Source: an uncultured Collinsella sp.
Lineage (GTDB): Bacteria; Actinomycetota; Coriobacteriia; Coriobacteriales; Coriobacteriaceae
Assembly: GCA_900544225.1 (NCBI GenBank)
Contig: UQUD01000048.1
Span: forward strand, 1-14,762
DNA: 14,762 nucleotides
Direction of reading: 5' to 3'
Position numbers and translations under genes: made by a program. The notes beneath the pieces were generated by a model, which saw only the letters and a list, made by a program, of their open reading frames with translations, was not told the DNA's origin and did no database searches. Positions 8,511 through 14,311 of this stretch are shown here, piece after piece; within the stretch, counting starts at the first letter, position 1, and each line of letters opens with the position of its first letter.

Positions 8511-9288
8511 CGCGCTGCTTGAGCGCTTGGCGGCTCCGCCTGGCCGTGCCACGCAGGAGCGTTACCGCCACGAGCTCAAATATCTCATTAACGAGGGCGA
8601 GCACGCCGCGCTTGCCTGTCGCATGGCGCCGGTGTTTAAGCTGGACAAGCATGCGCGGGCGGGCGGTTACACCATTCGCAGCCTGTACTTTGACGACTAC
8701 TGTAACTCGGCCTACGAGGAAAAAGACGTCGGCATTCTCATGCGCAAAAAGTATCGCGTACGCATTTATAACGGCAGCGACAAGGTGATTAAGCTCGAGC
8801 GCAAAAAGAAGTACGGCAGCTGGATTTACAAGGAGGACGCGCCGCTTACGCGCAGTGAGTTTGAGCAGATCCTGGCTGGCGACTACGACTTTTTGCTGAG
8901 GAGCCCGCACCAACTCTGCCGCGAGTTCTACATCGAGTGTATCTGTAACATGATGCGCCCACGGACCATCGTGGACTACGAGCGCGAGCCGTGGGTGATG
9001 GATGAGGGCACCGTGCGCATTACCTTTGATAGCAACGTGCGTGCGGCGCTGGGGAGCTTTGACATCTTTGATGCGACACTGCCCGCGTTGCCGGTCTTGG
9101 AGCCCGGCAAGCTGGTGATGGAGGTCAAGTTTACCGATTTTTGCCCGCAGCTGGTGTGCGATATGGTGCCGCCGGGCGCGGCCGAGCTTACGGCGGTCTC
9201 CAAGTACTGCCTGTGTTATGACAAGACCGCCTACCTGCGCGGATTTAACTACTGGGAATCGGATTTTGGGAACCGAGGGGATATTTAG
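8497..9288 (+). CDS. VTC-domain polyphosphate polymerase
   Basis: This is a 263-residue cytosolic protein. ATG 8497 overlaps the CotH stop by 14 nt and is preceded by GTGGAGG (8484-8490). A second purine-rich AGGAGGG lies inside the first codons. The VTC tunnel-domain motifs are all visible: RHELKYLI (Arg24, Glu26, Lys28), IRSLYFDD (60-67), KYRVRIYN (85-92), IKLERKKK (98-105), RPRTIVDYER (154-163), VRITFDSNVRA (173-183), LVMEVKF (206-212) and SKYCLC (235-240). These basic and acidic residues line the tunnel in which yeast Vtc4 makes polyphosphate from ATP. Bacterial VTC proteins are usually stand-alone, as here, and often neighbour DUF4956 and CotH genes. No membrane segment or SPX domain is present. 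The chemistry is inferred from the family and is unproven for this member. Confidence 0.9.
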   Translation: MRRASALLERLAAPPGRATQERYRHELKYLINEGEHAALACRMAPVFKLDKHARAGGYTIRSLYFDDYCNSAYEEKDVGILMRKKYRVRIYNGSDKVIKLERKKKYGSWIYKEDAPLTRSEFEQILAGDYDFLLRSPHQLCREFYIECICNMMRPRTIVDYEREPWVMDEGTVRITFDSNVRAALGSFDIFDATLPALPVLEPGKLVMEVKFTDFCPQLVCDMVPPGAAELTAVSKYCLCYDKTAYLRGFNYWESDFGNRGDI

Positions 9289-9291
9289 ACC

Positions 9292-9957
9292 ATGAGCACC
9301 AGGGACTTTTTTAAGAACTCCGTTTTGGAGGCGTTTGGCCAGGTCGACCCTGCCAAGATTGGCCTTTCGCTGCTCGTGGCACTCGCCATGGGCATCCTGA
9401 TCTATTACGTGTACAAGCGCTTTTTTACCGGCGTGGTGTATTCGCGTAGCTTTGCCGTGACGCTCGTGGGCATGTGCGTGCTCACCTGCATGGTCACGCT
9501 TGCGATCTCGACCAACGTGGTCATCTCGCTCGGTATGGTCGGTGCTCTGTCAATCGTCCGCTATCGTACGGCGGTCAAGGACCCGCTCGATCTGCTGTAT
9601 CTGTTTTGGGCCATTACCACGGGCATTACGGCCGGAGCCGGCATGTATGCGCTCGTGGGGCTCACGGCAGTGGTGATCGTGGTGATGATCGCCGGCTTTG
9701 CGAGCCACCAGGACAAGGCGCGCGTGTACATGATGGTCATCCACTACACGGGCCAGACCACCGGCGACGATATCGTGCGTGCATTTGGGCGCACCAAGTT
9801 CACCGTTAAGTCCAAGACTATGCGCGGCGACAAGGTCGAAATGGCCGCCGAGGTGTTCTCGGATGGTGTGGATATGCCCTATGCCGATGCCATCCGCGCG
9901 CTCAACGGCGTGGAGGACCTGACGCTCATCCAGTACAACGGCGAGTATCATGGATAG
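9292..9957 (+). CDS. DUF4956 integral membrane protein
   Basis: This is a 221-residue protein starting at ATG 9292, 3 nt after the VTC stop, with a GAGGGG ribosome site at 9275-9280. It has about four hydrophobic segments (23-41, 53-72, 101-118, 119-136) and the family's conserved stretch MVGALSIVRYRTAVKDPLD (82-100), a charged Arg-rich motif between helices. The C-terminal 75 residues (about 144-218) form a soluble alpha/beta region reminiscent of the ACT-like tail of MgtC proteins; that resemblance is by eye only. Function is unknown. Its recurrent partnership with VTC polymerases suggests a channel or anchor for polyphosphate, comparable in role to the membrane part of the yeast VTC complex. 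It is the last gene of the operon; no clear terminator follows. Confidence 0.88.
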   Translation: MSTRDFFKNSVLEAFGQVDPAKIGLSLLVALAMGILIYYVYKRFFTGVVYSRSFAVTLVGMCVLTCMVTLAISTNVVISLGMVGALSIVRYRTAVKDPLDLLYLFWAITTGITAGAGMYALVGLTAVVIVVMIAGFASHQDKARVYMMVIHYTGQTTGDDIVRAFGRTKFTVKSKTMRGDKVEMAAEVFSDGVDMPYADAIRALNGVEDLTLIQYNGEYHG

Positions 9958-10000
9958 TTGGGTATCATGGTGCTTGTGAATTCGTTGTCAGGGGTGCTTT

Positions 10001-10981
10001 TTGGTACGTATGAAAGATGTGGCCGAGCTGGCGGGCGTTTCGAGCGCTGCCGTCTCGCGCTACCTCAACGGTGGATATATCTCGGCGGATAAGGCCGAGC
10101 GCATTAAGCAAGCGATTGAGCTGACCGGATACGTGCGGTCCAGCCAGGCTCGTGCGCTGCGCACCGGCTCCACCAAGCTCATCGGCGTCATCGTGCCTAA
10201 GATCAACTCGGAATCCGTGAGCCGCATTACCGCTGGCATTGGCCAGGTGCTCGGTCGCCGTGGCTACCAGATGCTGCTTGCCAACACCGACAATGCGCCC
10301 GATCGCGAGCTCGAATACCTCGATTTATTTCAAAACCATCCGGTTGATGGCATTGTGCTGGTGGCAACCATGATCACCGACGAGCACCGTCGGGCGATTG
10401 ACTCGTGCCGCGTGCCCATTGTGTTGATCGGTCAGCATGTCGAGGGCGCGGCGTGTGTCTATCACGACGATTACGAGGCTGCCTTTGAGCTGGGCCGTGC
10501 GCTTGCGGGTCGCGTGGGCGGCAAGATCGCCTACATTGGAGTTTCCGAAGAGGACCGCGCGGCCGGTTTCGACCGTCGTCGCGGTTTTGAGGCTGGCTTG
10601 CGCGCCGCGGGCGCGGTGCTTGATCCGAGCCTGATTCGCCAGGGGTCATTTACGCTCGACTCGGGCTATCGCGCTGCGCGCGAACTGCTCTCCGTCGATC
10701 CCGATGTTTCGTTTATCGCGTGCGCGACCGACACTATGGCGGCCGGCGCCCTGCGCGCTTTTGACGAGCTGCGCGGCGTGGGCGAGGGCGTGCGTCGCGT
10801 GAGCGGTTTTGGCGACAACGCGTTTTTGCGCGCGCTGACGGGCGGCATTCCCACCGTGCATTATGGCTACCTGACCAGTGGCGTCGAGGCGACCAATATG
10901 CTGCTCGACGCGCTCGATGGCGAGGAGGGGGAGAGCGGCCTGCGGACGCTCAAACTTGGGCATCAGCTCATGAATGTCTAG
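10001..10981 (+). CDS. scrR: LacI-family transcriptional repressor of the sucrose genes
   Basis: This is a 326-residue protein. TTG 10001 is preferred over the internal ATG 10010 because AGGGG (9990-9994) is 6 nt upstream of the TTG but 15 nt from the ATG. The helix-turn-helix is at residues 4-23 (MKDVAELAGVSSAAVSRYLN), and the hinge is YVRSSQARALRTGS (44-57). A periplasmic-binding-protein-like sensor follows, from IGVIVP (61-66) to the C-terminus (QLMNV), with VDGIVLVATMI, AYIGVSEEDRAAGFDRRRGF and ACATDTMAAGALRAF as typical subdomain signatures. It is complete. It directly precedes a sucrose PTS and hydrolase, and two LacI-type operators lie just downstream, so it probably represses them until sugar or sugar phosphate binds. 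The scrR name rests on this context; the ligand is not determined by sequence. Confidence 0.88.
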   Translation: MVRMKDVAELAGVSSAAVSRYLNGGYISADKAERIKQAIELTGYVRSSQARALRTGSTKLIGVIVPKINSESVSRITAGIGQVLGRRGYQMLLANTDNAPDRELEYLDLFQNHPVDGIVLVATMITDEHRRAIDSCRVPIVLIGQHVEGAACVYHDDYEAAFELGRALAGRVGGKIAYIGVSEEDRAAGFDRRRGFEAGLRAAGAVLDPSLIRQGSFTLDSGYRAARELLSVDPDVSFIACATDTMAAGALRAFDELRGVGEGVRRVSGFGDNAFLRALTGGIPTVHYGYLTSGVEATNMLLDALDGEEGESGLRTLKLGHQLMNV

Positions 10982-11064
10982 TCCTTGGACGCGTCTGCCT
11001 GCCTTTGAGTCCCCAGTTTTTGTCTCAAAACTACCATTCGCCGGCTTTTTTCTACCGTTCACCC
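10982..11064 (+). other. Intergenic segment downstream of the repressor with AT-rich hairpin and imperfect direct repeat
   Basis: This non-coding stretch holds an 8-bp palindrome GACGCGTC (10988-10995) and a weak stem AGTTTT/AAAACT (11015-11020 and 11027-11032). It also holds GCCGGC followed by a run of T at 11040-11051. A 13-nt unit CTACCATTCGCCG (11031-11043) recurs as CTACCGTTCACCC (11052-11064), 10 of 13 identical, with a 21-nt period. It may act as a poor terminator for the repressor gene, or be a dispersed intergenic element of the genome; neither is shown. Confidence 0.3.
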
Positions 11065-11067
11065 TAC

Positions 11068-11087
11068 TGTGAAAACGATTACAGTCA
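11068..11087 (+). promoter_or_regulatory. LacI-type operator 1 upstream of the sucrose permease
   Basis: The core TGAAAACGATTACAGT occupies 11070-11085 and is centred on the CG at 11076-11077. It fits the general LacI/CcpA-family operator pattern TGWAANCGNTNWCA at every fixed position. The identical 16 bases recur as operator 2 with centres 26 bp apart. It is probably bound by the adjacent repressor. No convincing -35/-10 pair can be assigned in the surroundings. Confidence 0.78.
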
Positions 11088-11093
11088 TATGAA

Positions 11094-11111
11094 ACTGAAA
11101 ACGATTACAGT
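11094..11111 (+). promoter_or_regulatory. LacI-type operator 2 upstream of the sucrose permease
   Basis: ACTGAAAACGATTACAGT is centred on the CG at 11102-11103. The two 9-bp arms match at 7 of 9 positions, so it is the more symmetrical of the pair. It lies 54 bp upstream of the permease start, inside or just after where a promoter would be, suiting repression by blocking polymerase. Probable ligand: the LacI-family protein encoded immediately upstream. Confidence 0.8.
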
Positions 11112-11165
11112 GTAAGTGTCAAAGATGGCCGGGTGTAAATACGCCCGTTGGAGGAAAGGGAAGTC

Positions 11166-12566
11166 ATGGACTACCGCAAATCAGCCCAAGAGGTGCTCGA
11201 CAACATCGGTGGCGCCGACAACGTCGTCTCTGCCGCGCATTGCGCCACGCGTTTGCGCCTGGTGATTGCCGATAACGCCAAGGTTGACAAGGAGGCTCTC
11301 GAGAATATCGACGGCGCTAAGGGCGTCTTTGAGGCCCAGGGCCAGCTCCAGATTATTTTTGGCACCGGCACCGTCAACAAGGTCTACGAAGAGTTCATCG
11401 CGCTCAGCGGCGTCGAGGCTGCCACCAAGGCCGAGGTCAAGGAGGCCGCGGCTCAGCAGCAGAACATCTTTATGCGAGCAATTAAGGTGCTCGGCGACGT
11501 CTTTGTCCCCATCATCCCCGCCATCGTGGCTTCGGGCCTGCTGCTGGGCATTATGAGTGCCCTCAACTTTATGGCCTCCAACGGCTTTATCGCGCTCGAT
11601 ACCAATAACTTTATCTACAAGATCGCCGACCTGGTCTCGGGCACGTCCTTTGGCATTCTGCAGATCCTGATCGGTTACTCTGCGGCTAAGGCCTTTGGCG
11701 CCAATCCGTACCTGGGTGCCGTCGTCGGCGGTGCGTTCATCAACTCCTCGCTGCAGAGCGCCTACACGGTTGCCTCCGAGGGCGTGCAGACCATGGTCAC
11801 CGTCATCCCCGGCGTGTACAGCTTTGAGTGGGTCGGCTATCAGGGCCATGTGATCCCCATCGTCATCGCCTGTGCCATTCTGGCCTTTCTCGAGAAGCGC
11901 CTGCACAAGATCGTTCCCGAGATGTTCGACCTCTTTGTGACTCCTCTCGTCTCCGTGTTCGTGACCGTGCTCGTGACGCTCGTTGCCGTCGGCCCCATCT
12001 TTGTCTGGGCCGAGAACGCCATCCTCGGTCTGATTCAGGCCCTGCTGACCCTGCCCTTCGGCATCGGTTCCTTTATCGTCGGCCTGTTCTATGCCCCCAC
12101 GGTCGTTACCGGTATCCACCAGATGTACACCGCCATCGATCTGGGCCAGCTCGCTCAGTATGGCGTGACCTATTGGCTACCCATCGCCAGTGCCGCCAAC
12201 ATCGCTCAGGGTGGTGCCGCGCTCGCCGTTGCCTTTAAGACCCGCGATGCCAAGATTAAGGGCCTGGCGCTTCCTTCGGCTCTGTCCGCCTTCATGGGCA
12301 TTACCGAGCCCGCCATCTTTGGCGTGAACCTTCGCTTCTTTAAGCCCTTCATCGCCGGCTGCATCGGCGGCGGTTGCGGTGCCCTGGTCTGCGCGCTCAC
12401 TTCGCTGGCTGCCTCCGGCACGGGCGTTACCGGTATCTTCGGTATCCTGCTGTGCCTGGCCCAACCCGTGCAGTACGCGATCATGTTTGCGGTCGCCGCG
12501 CTGGTTTCCTTTGCCGTCTCGTTTGTCCTGTACAAGGACGAGCCCAAGGCTTCCGAGCAGGCCTAA
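11166..12566 (+). CDS. scrA: Sucrose-type PTS permease EIIBC (no EIIA domain)
   Basis: This is a 466-residue membrane protein. ATG 11166 is chosen over the upstream in-frame TTG 11148 because GGAGGAAAGGGA (11150-11161) is its ribosome site and EIIB domains begin with this MDYRKSAQEVL sequence. EIIB covers 1-85 with the phospho-acceptor Cys26 in AAHCATRLR. EIIC covers about 100-460 with many membrane helices (FVPIIPAIVASGLLLGIM) and the conserved GITEPAIFGVNLRF at 378-391, typical of the glucose/sucrose superfamily. It takes up and phosphorylates sugar, feeding sugar-6-phosphate to the GH32 enzyme downstream. No EIIA domain is attached, so phosphate must come from an EIIA encoded elsewhere. 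Trehalose or beta-glucoside PTS proteins are related, but the GH32 neighbour favours sucrose. Confidence 0.87.
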   Translation: MDYRKSAQEVLDNIGGADNVVSAAHCATRLRLVIADNAKVDKEALENIDGAKGVFEAQGQLQIIFGTGTVNKVYEEFIALSGVEAATKAEVKEAAAQQQNIFMRAIKVLGDVFVPIIPAIVASGLLLGIMSALNFMASNGFIALDTNNFIYKIADLVSGTSFGILQILIGYSAAKAFGANPYLGAVVGGAFINSSLQSAYTVASEGVQTMVTVIPGVYSFEWVGYQGHVIPIVIACAILAFLEKRLHKIVPEMFDLFVTPLVSVFVTVLVTLVAVGPIFVWAENAILGLIQALLTLPFGIGSFIVGLFYAPTVVTGIHQMYTAIDLGQLAQYGVTYWLPIASAANIAQGGAALAVAFKTRDAKIKGLALPSALSAFMGITEPAIFGVNLRFFKPFIAGCIGGGCGALVCALTSLAASGTGVTGIFGILLCLAQPVQYAIMFAVAALVSFAVSFVLYKDEPKASEQA

Positions 12567-12586
12567 GAGCTTTTGATTGAGGGGAT

Positions 12587-12615
12587 GCCCGCGGGTTGTA
12601 TGCTCGCGGGCGTTT
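12587..12615 (+). terminator. Hairpin between permease and hydrolase, weak terminator or mRNA processing element
   Basis: GCCCGCG (12587-12593) pairs with CGCGGGC (12605-12611) around an 11-nt loop, giving 7 G-C-only pairs that may extend by one or two pairs. Only three T follow (12613-12615), so termination is probably partial. It could lower hydrolase expression relative to the permease or protect the upstream mRNA. Confidence 0.42.
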
Positions 12616-12673
12616 CCCGTATCTGGTGCCGATCTCTTGTGCCTTGTAACTTTCGATCCGTTAGGACTTTGAT

Positions 12674-14215
12674 ATGTCTAATGCACTTGGTCGCGACCTT
12701 GCAAAGCTGGTCGCCGCTGTTGACGCCGCCGCCTCTGAGTGCGGTCATGGCGCGTATGGCCAACGCTTCCATATTATGCCGCCGGCGGGTTGGCTCAACG
12801 ACCCCAACGGTCTTTGCCAGGCGGGTGGCGTGTTCCATGCCTATTTTCAGTATGCGCCGTTTGATGTCGAGGGCGGCGTTAAGGCCTGGGGCCATGCGAC
12901 GAGTCGCGATCTTATGACGTGGGACTACGTTGGCGCCCCGCTGCTGCCCGACGAGCCGTTCGATTGCCACGGCGTGTATTCGGGCTCCGCGCTTGCCGAG
13001 GACGGTCGCATTCGCGTACTTTATACGGGCAACGTTAAGCTTTCCGATTCGGACGGGACGTACGATTACGTCAATACCGGCCGCCGCGCCGATACTGTTT
13101 ATGTCGAGAGCGTTGATGGCCTTGCCGGTCGGGAGTTCAGCCAAAAGCGCGTGGTGCTGGCTTCCGAGGATTATCCCGAGGATTTGACCTGCCACGTGCG
13201 TGACCCCAAGGTGTGGCGCGATGATGATGGGCGTTACCACGTGGTGCTGGGCGCGCGTCGTCGCGTGGACGGGCCGCATGTCGATAGTCGATTTTGCGTC
13301 ATGCACGGCGAGGGTGCCGGGCGCGATGTGGGTGAGATCCTGGTGTATGGCTCGGCCGATATGCTGAGTTGGGAGCTCGAGAGCCGCGTGTCTACGCCCG
13401 AGCGTTTTGGCTTTATGTGGGAGTGCCCGGGATACCTTGAGCTCGAGGCGGATGGCGGTGTACCGGCAAGGTTTCTGTCTTTCTCTCCCCAGGGGCTCGA
13501 GGGCGGTCGTTGGAACCGCGGCAACGTATACGCTGCTGGCTACATGCCTGTAACGGGCGACATCACCGGTGGTGACGGTGCCTATGAACTGGGCGAGTTC
13601 CGCCTGTGGGACGCTGGTTTTGACTTCTATGCTCCGCAGGAGTTCACGGCCGAGGACGGTCGCCATATTCTAATCGGCTGGATGGGCATGCCCGATGAGC
13701 CGACCTATGGCAACGCGCCTACCGTGGCGTGCGGCTGGCAGCACTGCATGACGGTGCCGCGTGAGCTTACAGCCGGTGCCGGCGGCGTAGTGCTGCAGCA
13801 GCCGGCGCGCGAGATTGAGCACCATTATGCCTCGGTTCGTGTGGGGGCGGGCTCGTTGGAGGTTGACGGCGATACCTGCTTTGACGTTGTTGCCAACGGT
13901 GTCGATGGCGCGTTTACCGCGACCGTTGATGGCGAGCTGAAGCTGGCGTTTGTGCCCGCTGAGGGCGAACTGCCTTCGCGCTTTGAGATGCGATTTACCG
14001 ATGAGGGTCGCGCTTCTGCCGGCTGCGGTCGTACCGTGCGCTGGGAGCCCGTCGACGAGGTTCGTAACGTGCGCATTGTTGGCGATGTCTCGTCGGTCGA
14101 GGTGTTTGTGAACGATGGCGCGCTCGTGTTCTCGACGCGCATCTATCCCGAGGCCTATGGCGTGACCGTTAACGCTCCGGGTGCGTGCGTGACCTATCAC
14201 ATGCTCAACATCTAG
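12674..14215 (+). CDS. scrB: GH32 sucrose-6-phosphate hydrolase (beta-fructofuranosidase)
   Basis: This is a 513-residue cytosolic enzyme without a signal peptide. ATG 12674 follows a modest TAGGA site at 12662-12666. The five-bladed propeller carries all catalytic motifs: WLNDPNG (nucleophile Asp43), HVRDPKVW (transition-state Asp177) and MWECPGYLEL (acid/base Glu250). FQYAP (58-62), GVYSGSA (100-106) and RFLSFSPQG are also family features. The C-terminal beta-sandwich includes VRIVGDVSSVEVFVNDG. It splits sucrose-6-phosphate from the PTS into glucose-6-phosphate and fructose. Compared with common members, there is an apparent insert of about 20 residues at roughly 197-219, between VLGARR and GEILVYGSADM. 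The gene is 107 bp downstream of the permease, probably co-transcribed through the weak hairpin, and ends in a strong terminator. Confidence 0.93.
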   Translation: MSNALGRDLAKLVAAVDAAASECGHGAYGQRFHIMPPAGWLNDPNGLCQAGGVFHAYFQYAPFDVEGGVKAWGHATSRDLMTWDYVGAPLLPDEPFDCHGVYSGSALAEDGRIRVLYTGNVKLSDSDGTYDYVNTGRRADTVYVESVDGLAGREFSQKRVVLASEDYPEDLTCHVRDPKVWRDDDGRYHVVLGARRRVDGPHVDSRFCVMHGEGAGRDVGEILVYGSADMLSWELESRVSTPERFGFMWECPGYLELEADGGVPARFLSFSPQGLEGGRWNRGNVYAAGYMPVTGDITGGDGAYELGEFRLWDAGFDFYAPQEFTAEDGRHILIGWMGMPDEPTYGNAPTVACGWQHCMTVPRELTAGAGGVVLQQPAREIEHHYASVRVGAGSLEVDGDTCFDVVANGVDGAFTATVDGELKLAFVPAEGELPSRFEMRFTDEGRASAGCGRTVRWEPVDEVRNVRIVGDVSSVEVFVNDGALVFSTRIYPEAYGVTVNAPGACVTYHMLNI

Positions 14216-14243
14216 GTGATTCATCGCATATCGGCGCTATACT
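14216..14243 (+). promoter_or_regulatory. Candidate promoter directly upstream of the terminator hairpin
   Basis: TATACT at 14238-14243 matches the -10 consensus at 5 of 6 positions. A poor -35 (GTGATT, 14216-14221) lies 16 bp upstream. Initiation near 14250 would place the hairpin at the very 5' end of the transcript for the downstream PLP-enzyme gene. The weak -35 keeps this tentative. Confidence 0.3.
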
Positions 14244-14253
14244 GCAGCCGTTG

Positions 14254-14289
14254 CCCACGATGCGGGAAACATCCGCATCGTGGGTTTTT
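14254..14289 (+). terminator. Strong rho-independent terminator of the sucrose operon
   Basis: CCCACGATGCGG (14254-14265) pairs perfectly over 12 bp with CCGCATCGTGGG (14273-14284) around the 7-nt loop GAAACAT, followed at once by TTTTTG TTT. There is no A-run on the left arm, so it works only for + strand transcripts. Confidence 0.93.
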
Positions 14290-14311
14290 GTTTATGAAGG
14301 GACGGTGCCTT

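Noticed and set aside
10010..10981. ATG 10010 as the repressor start
   Set aside because: The family start would fit, but the ribosome site at 9990-9994 is spaced correctly only for TTG 10001; the difference is three residues.
11070..11111. Catabolite (CcpA cre) boxes
   Set aside because: The two sites match the cre consensus, but that pattern is shared by many LacI-family operators. Two exact copies next to a local LacI-type gene favour the local repressor; a CcpA role cannot be excluded.
11148..11165. Extended start of the PTS gene at TTG 11148
   Set aside because: The extension would translate the ribosome site itself, and EIIB domains begin at the ATG 11166 sequence.
11181..12119. Asp/Gly/His-rich - strand frame opposite the PTS gene
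   Set aside because: Low-complexity product of reverse-reading a membrane protein gene; no ribosome site or homology seen.
12567..12673. Separate promoter or operator for the hydrolase gene
   Set aside because: I searched for a -35/-10 pair and for the 16-bp operator here and found neither; co-transcription with the permease is simpler.
14294..14311. ATG 14294 as start of the PLP-enzyme gene
   Set aside because: It lies 5 nt after the terminator T-run with no ribosome site; GTG 14312 has GAAGGGA at good spacing.
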